From Lytechinus pictus (Eukaryota; Echinodermata; Echinoidea; Temnopleuroida; Toxopneustidae), in the NCBI RefSeq assembly GCF_037042905.1, contig NC_087257.1, forward strand, positions 10,533,501 to 10,597,500: a stretch of DNA of 64,000 nucleotides, read 5' to 3'. Below, piece after piece: positions 10,752 to 21,613 of the stretch. A program made the position numbers and the translations under genes. Every line of letters begins with the position of its first letter. Position 1 is the stretch's first letter. The notes below the pieces were generated by a model. The model was not told where the DNA came from, did not search any database, and saw only the letters and a program-made list of their open reading frames with translations.

Positions 10752-12459
10752 CACTGGCGTAAATCCCGGGGGGGATGGGGGATATACCCCCCCCCCCACT
10801 TTTCGAGGGGGGTGGCCTGTACAATCACCCCCCCCCCCCCCCACTTTTTACGAAAGAAATAAAAAAAAATCACAAGAGATAATTGTTTTATTGGTGAAAA
10901 TTCTTCCTAAAATACCGCTTAACAAATAAAACAATATTATTGAATCATAAAATGCAAATAAAGAGCCAGTTCACCATTTCCAAACAAAATAATTATGTCC
11001 TTATTATAACATTGAAGAGAAACCCCCGTTTCTTCCAATTCATCAATGTTGGGGTCTTTGGGAAGGGATTAAGATGGAATGTCAAAAAATTTTGAATGTA
11101 ATCTCTAATAAAACCATTAAACAATCATGAGGTAAAAAGATAATAATATTGGAGGGGTATTTGCCATATGGACATATACAGTGGCGTAACTACGGGGGGG
11201 GGGGGGGGCATGGGAGGCACATGCTCCCCCCATCGGCTGACAAAAAAACCCCGGGGAAATGGGGAAAAAGAGAAAAGAGGGAGAAAGGAAAAGAAACGTA
11301 GTGGGAAAGACGAAAGTATTATTCATTATAATGTTATATTATATTATAATTATGTTATGTTACATTACATAAGAAACATTTTTATGATAACTTTATGAAA
11401 CATAAACATGGTGCTCGCATTGTCTGTTCAACGAGATATATAATCCTGTTGTACTAAAACATCCCATTTTCAAGTCAATATAAACCAAATACATTTCCTA
11501 GCACTTGAGTTATCATTGTTTTATGTAGTGACATAGGCCTATGCTTCTTTTACATGACTCAAAAAGTGATTGCCCCATGTTAAGGTCTTCGTAGATATAA
11601 AAACATTTCCTGTCCGTGATTACATTCGCATTAGTGGATTGGTGAGATATGTCTGCTCTTCATGAATTCCTGAAATCAGTCCTTAAAATGTCCCTTTTTC
11701 TGATCTGAATATCAAAAATTTTCAGCTCGCGCTTCGCACTCGCATCATTTGGTTAATGAAATACGTATGGTCCAAGTTAATTCCTACAAAGAAACCTTAG
11801 AATGCCCCACTTCAGGTCTGAATTATCTAACTTATCTAAATTTTCTGCTCGCGCTTCACGCTCGCAATATTTGATTAGTGAGATGCGTATGATAATCATG
11901 ATTGCAATGACTACAAAAAGTGTTTCATGTGTTCAGATGTAATTCTAATAAAATCAGCAAGCGCTTGGCACTCGCATTAGATGACTATGGTGAGATATGC
12001 ATACTCTTAATGGATTCCTAAAATATATTCCTTAAAATCTCGCTGTTTGGGGTCAAAATATACGAAAATTTCAGCTCGCGCTCGCATTGTTTAGCGAGAC
12101 AGGTAACTATCATGATTACGCAAATTTGATTATAATGTCCCTTTTTAGGTGTGAATATAAAAAAAAATTCAGCTCGCGCTTCGCGCTCGCATTATTTGAT
12201 CAGTGAGATACATATCCGTTCAATGACATTGTCCTTAAAATGTCTCTATTAGGTCAGAATAACTAGCAACTGAGCGCACTTCGCGCGCTCACTCAGTGAT
12301 TCAAAAATTTTGCTGGTGCCCCCACAATGCCGTGACCCACGGTACGCCACTGTGGACATATCAATTACAATTCCTTGCATATCTAAAAACATGATTGCAA
12401 AAAAAATGCCAAAATATTTCAGTCATCCCCCCACCCCTCAACACGGATTTACGCCAGTG
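10752..12459. mobile_element. hAT-like non-autonomous element (outer)
   Basis: Inverted ends CACTGGCGTAAATCC at 10752 and the exact inverse ending at 12459 are flanked by an 8-bp direct duplication ATATATAC (10744-10751 and 12460-12467). Units 3 and 4 have the empty site, reading GATCTATACCCTCATC. An 8-bp duplication is characteristic of hAT transposons. No transposase is encoded. A second element has landed inside it at 11177-12352. Confidence 0.85.
11177..12352. mobile_element. hAT-like non-autonomous element, nested
   Basis: Ends CAGTGGCGTAACTACGG and its imperfect inverse (ACGGTACGCCACTG) are flanked by the 8-bp word TGGACATA (11169-11176 and 12353-12360). Two extra bases (TA) stand between the left duplication and CAGTGG, as in the related copy in unit 3. 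From about 11720 to 12300 the interior holds six diverged repeats of about 115 bp, each with a GC-rich imperfect palindrome such as GCTCGCGCTTCGCGCTCGC. No transposase gene. Confidence 0.8.
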
Positions 12460-12499
12460 ATATATACCCTCATCTGAACTCTAATATTTGTTATCACTT

Positions 12500-14850
12500 T
12501 GCAAATTTCATGGGCTTTCGACATTATATCTGCTGATAGTCCTATACCAATATCACAAGGGACCGATAAAGCTGTAAGAGAGTATGTTTCTAAGCAATTG
12601 ATTCAGATGAAAGACCAGATGTCGTCATTGGTAGAGTCATTAACCTCACCTACACAATTAAAGCAATATTAATTAATACTCAACTGAATGAAAGCCCATC
12701 TCATTCCATGGAGGTCACTGTCCCGATCGTCGAAGTAAACAACAGATACGATACTCTACTGCTTGATAACACCGATGATGAAGTAGAAGAAACAATCGCC
12801 ATTGTAAAGAGATCTTGTGAGCAATTGGCAGATTACAGGCTGAAGAAAGAAATTGACTTCATATGCTAGCAAAGACAGTTGAGAATGAAAGAGGAAGCTA
12901 CAACAATGTGATGTTCTCACAATAGGAGATCCAATGATAAAGCCTCTTAATCCATCTACGATGTCCCCAACAAAGATAATTAAATGTAAGACCCTTCCAG
13001 GTGCAAAATAGAAGATTTGTTTGAACCAACAAAGAATATGGTTGAAAAGACCAAGGAGATGGGTGATATCTCCTTGAAAAGACCCTGCATAAAGAGGTCA
13101 TCATACATGTTGGATCAAATAATCTGGCAGCGACTGACTCGATTACTACTGAAAAGAAAATAGAGTAACTGGCCCTTTTAAGTCCAAGGTGAATGCACTT
13201 CAGTAGATGCAATGTCGATTAGTATTTTTGCAATGATGGCATACAACTCAGACCTGAAAGAGATAGGCCTATATAATATAATAAACCAGATGGTGATCGA
13301 AATTGCGAATCTTCCAGACGATCTCAGACGATAATTAAAGGGGAATCCAACCCAAACAAAAACTTGTTTTTAGAGGAAAAAGGAAAATCAAGTTGATAGG
13401 TGAAAGTTTGAACAATATCGGACAAACAATAAGAAAGTAATGAATTTTCAAAAGATGTGAATATTGGTAATCACTATAACCATGGAGACTTCAAATTGGC
13501 CGTATATGTGATGTCTTAGTGATGTAAGGCAAGGACTACTCTTCAATGTACTCCAATACATAAAATGGCTAAAATGACATTTTTTTTTCAAAAGTTTTAC
13601 TTCAAATTATATTTTTCTTTCATGAGGTCATAAAACAATATACTACCTGGGCTTTATTTAGATTAATGCCCCAGGGGAATTGGTAATTAGGAGAAAACCA
13701 CAAATCACTGATAATAAAGTACATGGCCTATAGGAAAGTTGTCCTTGCCCCTTGTCATAATTTACGTACCCAGTTGCCAATTTGAAATCTACACAGTCTT
13801 AGGGATCTCAATTTTTAAACAGCCATAACTTTCTTATTGCTTGTCCGATTGCTTTCAAACTTTCACAATGCTGTTTTATTTATTTTTCTCCTTTCAAACA
13901 CAACATTTATGACCAAGGCTGGATTCCCCTTTAACAAAGGCACGAGAATCGTAAAACTTTATCTTCCACCTATATGCTTCCAGACATCCCTTATCATCAC
14001 CCCCGCATCCTATCTCCATGACAATGCAGAACCCACATCTGCAACTTGCCATAGATGTATCAAATTAACCTAAACTACAGTATATGGAATCACAAACTGA
14101 GTTATGCGCATGTTACCTCCTCCCTTAACTACTCTGGATGCTTTTATTGCGGAGAGACAAATCACAAGTACCAAAACTGCCACTCCGGATAAAAAAAATA
14201 AAGTGCTACCTTTGTAATGAGCTAATGAGCTTGGTCACAAACGTGAATTATGCAAGAATATAAACTACAACTATTACTAAAAATCTGGCCAGGAAGGCTG
14301 TGCCGATAAAGATGCGCAGAACAAACACTTTCCAATTAAACAACTTAAGAAAAAACAATAAACACTCGAGACTCTAAAAACTTGAAAGTAGCGCATTTCA
14401 ATTCGCAGTTTGTTTGATAAACTAGATGAAATCAATTTTAATTTGAAAACTATGGATATTGATGTATTATGTCTATCAGAGACTTGGTTGAACAAGAATA
14501 TTACTAGTGAAATTGTGAAAATTCAAGGATACTCCCTCTACGTGATAGATGATGACCGTCGAGGCGGCGGTGTCCGTGTATCTATGTAAAGAGTACCCTA
14601 ACATACATCGAAAGAGATGATCTTAGTGACAGTTCTTTAGAAGTAATCTGACTAGAAATTAAGGCCTGAAATTAGCAAAATTACTAATCTGTTGTATATA
14701 TAGACCTCCAGGCACAAATGCAGCTTATTTTGAGAAAATTAAAGCACTTTGAAAAAGGCAAATAACACAAATATGGAATTACTTATTCTTGCATGCATGG
14801 TGACTTGAATGTTAATTCATAATCCTATTCATTGAGATTGAGAATCTGTT
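12500..14850 (+). mobile_element. CR1-type LINE remnant, unit 1 (no reverse transcriptase)
   Basis: Reading across frameshifts on the plus strand gives ORF1 pieces: PIPISQGTDKAVREYVSKQL..., NNRYDTLLLDNTDDEVEETI, a GD(S/P)M motif, and later VIIHVGSNNLAATDS, which fit an SGNH esterase as found in ORF1 of CR1-like LINEs. Two CCHC knuckles follow (CFYCGETNHKYQNC and CYLCNELGHKREFC). ORF2 begins near 14390 with NIRSLFDKLDEI, ETWLN, IYRPPG and GDLNVNS, motifs of an APE-type endonuclease. The sequence then stops resembling a LINE; no reverse transcriptase follows. It is split by a TTAA element at 13339-13930. It is a decayed copy that pre-dates the duplication of the units. Confidence 0.8.
13339..13930. 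mobile_element. TTAA-duplicating MITE in the LINE, unit 1
   Basis: 592 bp with ends AGGGGAATCCAACC and the inverse of AGGGGAATCCAGCC, flanked by TTAA on both sides (13335-13338 and 13931-13934). Unit 3 has the empty site with one TTAA at 44212-44215. TTAA duplication is the hallmark of piggyBac-type transposition; the ends do not show the usual piggyBac CCC start, so the family is open. No transposase. Confidence 0.85.
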
Positions 14851-15020
14851 CTTGTTAACGCAATTGGTCACTTTTGGCTCTGTATAGCCCCACTCCCCCT
14901 CGACAGTTCCGCAGCCCCTCATTGGCTCGATCTTTACACTATATAGTTTTACTTCTGTTAATAAACATAAATAGCCATGCGGTCGCCCCCGGGGTCGCCC
15001 TGACTATTAATACCATATAT

Positions 15021-15178
15021 GCGGCGGAAGCGGGGGGGACGTGCCCTCCCCCCTAAATTTTAGGTGGGGGTACGGTCCCCCCTTAAATTTTTAGTTGATG
15101 ACCTTTTTTTTTTTTTTTTTTTTTTTTCCTTGTCAAAATTTTTTTGTGGTCCCCCCTAAAATTTTGGGCTTCCGCCGC
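15021..15178. repeat. GC-rich foldback with poly-T core, unit 1
   Basis: GCGGCGGAAGC (15021-15031) and its exact inverse (15168-15178) enclose runs of G and C, TAAATTTTAGG words and a poly-T run (about 15104-15127). The same block is in unit 4; unit 3 has lost its left end to an inverted duplication. It is probably a small non-autonomous element. Confidence 0.6.
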
Positions 15179-16319
15179 CAATGATTAATACTAGCCGAAT
15201 GATATCATTTTTGTTTCATTCCTTAACGCACCATCTCTATGTATGTTGCATCCGTGTATATGTCCCTTAATTGAACTCGTCCTCAATTAATTTCACATTG
15301 TAAAGCTAGTATACACTCTCCATCAGTATGTTCAGGAAATGGCAATTAGCAAATACGGAGCAGGCTAATTAGTAGTTTGCACAATGGACAAACCGTTATG
15401 CACAATGCTGTATTATAAAGAACGACTGTACAGATAGGGTGTACATTCATCAGATGCATGGCTTTGCGGGTACGGTAAGCATGCATGGTAGGGTCCCGCG
15501 GGTAAGGTTTAATTAAATTATGTAGCATTCGAATAGCATACATATTTATGCATGTCCATTTAAATCCAATCCGTATTAAGAAGTTGATATGAATAAGAAG
15601 GGAAACAAAATCACATAGGCACATTTACGGCATTTCATCGAAATTGAAAATAAAATAAGAAATTTAAATCGTTTCTTAGTTCTGTTAAATTTTAGTACAG
15701 CGCTATAAAATGCGGGGGGGGGGGGGGGCAGATCGAGGACCGCGGCAAATTGGTAGAAGCGGACGGTGCGCAAAAAGAAATGAAATACTGCATGGCAAGA
15801 GCATGGTAGGATTTAATAAAGGAAAATTTACAGGATCGACCTGAGAGCAATTTCTATGTTTTCCAATCAATGTGATATAAGAATTAGATAACTTTGAAAC
15901 TATTATATTGGAAAATTCGTATCAAGAATAATTGACAATTTGCTTAAACCGTCGTAAAACAAGTAAAAGAAATGTCATTTATGAATGCCGATTTACCTTG
16001 ATTGGCGAAGAGATATGGCGTAAACTTCTCTAAGTAGCGGTAGTGTCCAATGACAACTAAATAATCATACTGGTGTAAGAAAAAAAATCGAAATCTGGCT
16101 CCATTGGCTAATCATAGTCTCACTTGCTTCGTGAGATGGCGCCCTGTTAGACAGCGTTGCCGTATTGGACAGAATTCAGAGTTGCATTGACCATATCATA
16201 TTCACACTCGAGGTCAATGCCGAGGATCTGGAGGGTTATTGTTAACGAAATTATTGTTAACGAAATTTATTATTTAACATGCCATGTATGTGATAAACCC
16301 TGTATTTTGATATTTAATA
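15179..16319. other. Spacer between LINE remnant and repeat array
   Basis: AT-rich sequence with a poly-G run near 15714-15728. It is conserved in units 3 and 4 and absent from unit 2. Short open frames lack domains. A possible exon on the minus strand is listed at 15997-16069. A 15-bp tandem duplication (ATTGTTAACGAA words, about 16241-16270) is present here and in unit 4 but single in unit 3. Confidence 0.45.
15997..16069 (-). other. Candidate upstream exon, unit 1
   Basis: A 73-bp segment on the minus strand lies between a strong acceptor (pyrimidine run ending ACACCAG) and a strong donor (CAAG followed by GTAAAT). One frame is open and reads YDYLVVIGHY...YLFANQ. It sits about 10 kb upstream of gene copy 1 on the same strand and is preserved in units 3 (46379-46451) and 4 (62554-62626). 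Spliced to the 6013 acceptor that frame would stop at once, so if it belongs to the zinc-finger gene it would be 5' untranslated. It may be chance. Confidence 0.3.
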
Positions 16320-18240
16320 TGACCGCCAAAGGCCCTAAAATTATGATCTACGATGTGAGAGAGGACAAAAACAATCACAAGGTGAGGCACTAAAACGTAT
16401 TTTTTGTGGTAAATTAGTGGAATACTGTCTTCAAATATAATTTGCAACGAAATATATTATTCGGGTTTCATATTTGTGTTAAATATTGTATTTTAACTTT
16501 CAAAATGGCCGCCAAAAGACATTGACTGTATTATGTGCAATCGATCTGGGAAACCAATTTTCACATGAGTCAGCACCATAACATGCATATAATTGTGATT
16601 TAAGAGTAAAATATTGTCTGAAAACATAATTCCTAACAAGATATATCATTCATTCTGCCAGGTAGGTGATAAATAATGTATTTTGAAAGTCAAACTGGCC
16701 GCTACAGGCCCTAACGGTAGGCCTATTATGTACTTTGTGAATGGGAACATATAATTTAAACAGAATTTGGCTTTGCTTGACTAAATGGTGTTGCATGTAT
16801 GAGTGAAATATCGTCTGAAAATATGATTTTGTAACCAAATAGATCATTTCTTATGTTATTTAGGTGATAAATGCTATATTTAAATTTCAAAATGGCTGCA
16901 ATATGTTTCTTTGTGGAAATTATCTTTCCCCATTCAAATTTTACATATTAAGATAAGGGACTATGGCGGCCATTTTTTATTTTTAAAAGGCTGCATTCAT
17001 CACCTTTATGACACAAGCTATGATATATTTCGTTAGAAATCCATTGGGTTTAGACAATACTTAACACTTACATCAAAATTAAGCCATTTTCATAGTAAAA
17101 AATTTGTCAAAATTATCAAAATATCTAGCTATGGCAGCAATTTTGAATTTCAAAGTAATGCCTTTATTACCTTCTCAACCATTATGTGATGTATTTAGTC
17201 AGAAATCATGTTCAAGACCAAATTTTACCTATACATCACATAGTTACGTGCGTTTTTGGTTCTCATTTTGGTGATGATTAGTTTCCCTATACGCATATTA
17301 CAGAATTTGTAGGGGGTTGTGCGGCCGTTTAGAAAGTAAAAATACAGTATTTATCACATATGGGAGAGGAAATGTTATATTTCATTAAAAAAATCACGTT
17401 TTCAAACAATATTTTCCTTATACAACAGAATTATATGGATTTCATAGTCAGGCAAATCCTAATTCTTTCAAAAGTATTTGTCCCCATTTACATTAAATTT
17501 TACAATACAGCATTTATCTCATGCATGAAAAATGAAATGATATGTTTCGCCAGAAATCATGTGTTTAGACAATATTTCACTCGTATAGATTACAATTACA
17601 TTCATTTTATTGTTTTTACTCTTGTGAAAATTAGTTTCTCCATTCGCTTTGTTCATAATACAGATAGGGCCTATGGCAGCCATTTTGAATGTCAACATGC
17701 AGCATAATTACCGAAATTGCAAGGGAAATGATATGTTTCGTTAGAAATCCTTGTTGTCAGACAGTGCTACACCAATATTTCGCAGTTATTGGCATTTTAA
17801 AGTCAAACAAATTCAAAGGTTGTGAAAATTACTTGTCCCCTTTTATATATTGTACACAGTATAAGGGGTCTATGACAGCCATTTTGAATATCATAATACA
17901 GCATTTATCACATTAGATAGTATACAAATGACATAGTTTTGTTAATAGTCATGTTTTCAGACAGTAGTCCACTCGCAGGTCACAATCACATGCAATAATA
18001 GTGCTCTTGTTTGAAAAAATATTTTACCCATTCATATTCTACATACTAAAGTATACAGGGGTTATGGCGGCCATTTTGAATATCAATAAAATAAATATTT
18101 TGTCAAATATCGCTTTTCCAATTGGTATTTCACTTCTGCACAACAACTACATGCATTATAGCTAATGTGTTGGCAATTTTATGATTTTCATGGGTAATTT
18201 GCATATTTTGGCGGCCATATTGGATTTTGCCAATTTGCGG
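16320..18240. repeat. ~180-bp tandem repeat array with a polarity switch
   Basis: About twelve diverged repeats, each with a form of GGCGGCCATTTTGAAT. On the left the core is inverted (near 16320, 16505, 16685, 16889: forms of CAAAATGGCCGCCA); from about 16965 it is direct (16965, 17133, 17311, 17672, 17869, 18062, 18208). Spacing is mostly 165-200 bp. Shared flanking words include GATATATTTCGTTAGAAATC and TAGACAATATTT. One direct core near 17491 is deleted compared with unit 3. A plus-strand open frame at 16157-16393 overlaps the first repeat. Confidence 0.75.
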
Positions 18241-18469
18241 AAAATGCTCAAGGTTACAAGAGTGGCATCATTCAGATTCGGAATCAGCACCCTCGAATTG
18301 ACAAGAAACCATCAAAAAACATTGTATATCTAAAAAAACAAGGTTCGACCCCTTGTCTATGGGGCCTATCCTGGACTACTAAATGGCATAGTTGTAACTC
18401 TTTCTTAAACGGACTCCTGTCCATACCCTTAACCGTCTTATTATAATCTGGCACCATCACTGTAGCCTG

Positions 18470-18648
18470 TAATCTATAGGCGGAGGCTGCGGTTATTGTC
18501 TTTGTTGTTATGCTGAACGCAAGCGATACGTCTGATGTGGCAAAGACTACGAGTTGTGAAACAGCCACAATTCGTAGTCTTTGCCACATCGCTTGCATTC
18601 GCGGCATAACAGCAAAGACAATAACTGCAGCCTCCGCCTAGATTATAG
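18470..18648. repeat. Long hairpin (foldback), unit 2
   Basis: Counterpart of the hairpin at 622-800, offset by 17848 bp and nearly identical, with the same short loop. Confidence 0.8.
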
Positions 18649-19923
18649 GCTATATAGCAGCACTCAGGGCACAGTCTTACTTATCAAAGTTAGCTTCCAT
18701 ACTTTATATATTTTATATAGGCATATAGCATCATCAAACTTGATCAGCATCAATTCAACAAGCGTCAAAATATATTTTTTGAAGATTTTTTAAGAGGATC
18801 ATTTTATTTATGAAATATAACAACATATAAGAGTAAATTTAATCAAATCCAATTCAAGAATTCATTTATCAAGTTCCATTTTAGTCGTGTAATCAAATGC
18901 GTTTATTGAATGAAAGTCTATGCATTCATAATCGAGAATATCGCGGAAACAGGGATTTTTTGCTCCGCGGCGCACGACAGATTTAAGAGAGGTCTTTGTC
19001 GGAAATTGGAAAATCGGAAGGGCAGATTCCGTTCTAAGTTTCGACGCTGACGAAAAATTACAAACGTGTCGTTTGTCCAGGGTCCAAGACAAAACTGCTC
19101 TTTTAATTCGCACATTTTCGACAGAAAATTCCTGATTGTTGTTCTTTGTCATGAAGGAAATTTGGCAATACATTTTCTATGTTCTTTAATTCGTCGTGTG
19201 TCGTCAAGCGACAAATCTCTATTATGTGTAGCGTGAATATTTTCCGTGACTCTTCATTAAACTACAAGCAAACTTTCAAATAAAAATCGGGAACATGCTT
19301 ATTCTATGTGTATCCGAACCTATTCCGACGAAACGGTTGGTCCGTTTTGGGGTGTAAGAATTGACCCCTTTATTCGACAAGTGTGTCATTTGGGTTATGG
19401 GACGACAAATTAAAATAAAAATATCAAAATCAATTACAAAACTGAAACGTTCGTTTATCTTCACAGCTAAAGCTACTGAAAATTAGCTTCCATGGTTATC
19501 CTATTTGTATTTACACGGATGTTTTCTTGAATAATGGAGTTATGACCTGTTGTAAGTACACATAACGAAATTTTGGAGTTCTCATTATTCGAACGGATTA
19601 TTACGGTCGGCGCGGCCAAAAATACTGCGGACGTTTCATAAAAGTTGTAAGTACTGACAGGTTGTATTTCTCCGATAGTTACTATAGTAACAGTCAGAGG
19701 CCATAGTACCTCTCAGCCAATCAAAACAAAGGAATTCACTGATATTGTCAGCACCGACAATTTATTCAGTTTTGATAACTTTCATGAAACACCCCTAGCT
19801 GGTGGCTGCCTGAATTTAAATCAGAACTTAAGACGTGTCTTTTTAATGAAGCATAATTTAGCCATTTGATTAAGTGATGTTATTTAAGCGTTTTTACACT
19901 GTTCTAATTTATATTTGTATAAT
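18649..19923. other. 3' flank of gene copy 2, no gene seen
   Basis: Nearly identical to 801-2075, including the palindrome with CCAAT box (19678-19721). Only short open frames without domains. Confidence 0.45.
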
Positions 19924-19929
19924 TTTATT
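19924..19929 (-). terminator. Polyadenylation signal, gene copy 2
   Basis: AATAAA on the minus strand 73 bp past the old stop codon, as in the other copies. Confidence 0.5.
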
Positions 19930-20001
19930 TCTGTAAAGCGAAACCTTACAGGTATAAAATGTGCTATATAAAAACTACATTATTATTAAATTCAGTTCTA
20001 G

Positions 20002-21613
20002 TTAATCTGATTTAGTTTCCTCCTCTTCATTTTGGTGAGTTTTCAAATGCCTTGAAAGAGTACAACTCTGTGTAAACCTTTTCTTGCATACTTTACATTC
20101 GTATGGCCGTTCACCTGTGTGTGTTCGCATGTGAACAGAAACATTACCAGGATGTGGAAAATGTTTATCACACACGGAACATTTGAACGGCTTTTCACCG
20201 GTGTAAGAGCGCATGTGCGAGGTGAGATGCACCTTCGCCAAAAATCTTTTCTGGCAAACCGAGCATTCAAAAGGTCTTTCTCCTGTGTGATGCCGCATGT
20301 GCGTTGTAAGAGCATGTCTTTGCGTGAACCGTTTCTGACATATAGATCATTCAAAGGGTTTCTCCCCAGTGTGCGTTATCATGTGTCTTTTGACTCCTCT
20401 TCTGTAAATGAACTTCTTCTTGCAGACAGGACACTCGTGTTGGCGCTCTCCATTATGAACTTTCATGTGGTAATGAAGACCTGTCGCAAATGAGAACTGC
20501 TTCTCACAAATGCCACACTTGTGCAATTTTTCTCCCGTGTGCGTTACGAAATGACTCTTAAGACTCTCCTTCTGCCCGAACGCCTTATCGCAGAGTGAAC
20601 GTTTGAAAGGTTTCTCCCCGGTGTGGGTTCGTAAGTGGCGCTCAAGGTGAATACGGTATTTGAATTCCTTGTTGCAAAAGGAACACTTCCGAACATTCTC
20701 CATCGCACTCTCACTGGTACGCACTGTTCCCTTACTGTCTATATGTTCAGACGAGCTTGAATGATTCACCAAGTCACTTCTTAGATGTTGAGGTGAACTT
20801 GATGGACTGAACGTGTTAATACCTCCATTTTGAGACGAGTTTGAATGATTCACGATGTTACTACCTAGCTGTAGGGAGGAACTTGATGTACTGACATTGG
20901 TACTATCCCCAAGATGTGACGAGTTTAAATGATTCACTATACTACTCAGATGTTGAGGCGAACTTGATGGACGGACCCCGTTGATACTACCTCCATGCTG
21001 AGACGAGCTTGAATGATTCACGATGTTACTACCTAGTTGTTGGGATGAACTTGATGTACTGACCTTGGTACTATTCCCAAGATGTGACGAGTTTAAATGA
21101 TTCACTATGTTACTACTCAGATGTTCAGGCGAACTTGACGGACGGACCCCGTTGATACTACCTCCATGCTGAGACGAGCTTGAATGATTCACGATGTTAC
21201 TACCTAGTTGTTGGGATGAACTTGATGTACTGACCTTGGTATACTATCCCCAAGATGTGACGAGTTTAAATGATTCACTATGTTACTACTCAGATGTTGA
21301 GGCGAACTTGATGGACGGACCCCGTTGATACTACCTCCATGCTGAGACGAGCTTGAATGATTCACGATGTTACTACCTAGCTGTTGGGATGAACTTGATG
21401 TACTGACCTTGGTACTATCCCCAAGATGTGACGAGTTTTGATTCAATATGTCACTACTCAGATGTTGAGGTGATGGACGGACCGCGTTAATACAACCTTC
21501 TGCTCTTAAAACACGGTTTGCTTCATGGTGACCTTGGTCGCTGGATGATGCCCCTTCCAAGTGTAACTCCCCTGCTATCGATGTCATGCTCTGTCTTATG
21601 GTTGCAAATTCAT
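20002..21613 (-). pseudogene. Zinc-finger gene copy 2, terminal exon, broken
   Basis: Homologous throughout to the terminal exon of copy 1, but disabled. A 2-bp insertion at 21241-21242 within the 57-residue repeats shifts the frame. A TGA at 20347-20349 replaces the first Cys codon of finger 5. Finger 2 has Arg for its first Cys (shared with copy 4), and finger 6 has Tyr for its last His in the SHMRSYTGEKP stretch. There are 4.5 repeat units. The acceptor is the CGGCAG form (exon start 21613). The downstream open frame 20002-20298 still encodes the last three fingers, with finger 6 damaged. At least two independent breaks make a full product impossible; the age of the breaks is unknown but identity to copy 4 is high, so the loss is recent. 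Confidence 0.88.

Larger units (their letters stand above)
1..17850. repeat. Tandem unit 1 (zinc-finger gene unit)
   Basis: The first 17.85 kb is repeated from 17851 and from 48256 with the same order of parts and very high identity outside inserted elements; for example the sequence at position 1 recurs at 17851 and 48256. The gene end at 2154 lies 17848 bp before its counterpart at 20002 and 48255 bp before the one at 50409. Private to this unit: a retroposon fragment at 7718-8123 and two nested hAT-like elements at 10752-12459. The unit start is arbitrary because the window begins inside the repeat array. Confidence 0.9.

Noticed and set aside
16157-16393. 78-codon plus-strand frame ending at a donor-like AAG/GTGAGG, also in units 3 and 4
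   Set aside because: It overlaps the first repeat of the ~180-bp array and the 15-bp duplication, and no partner exon or domain was found.
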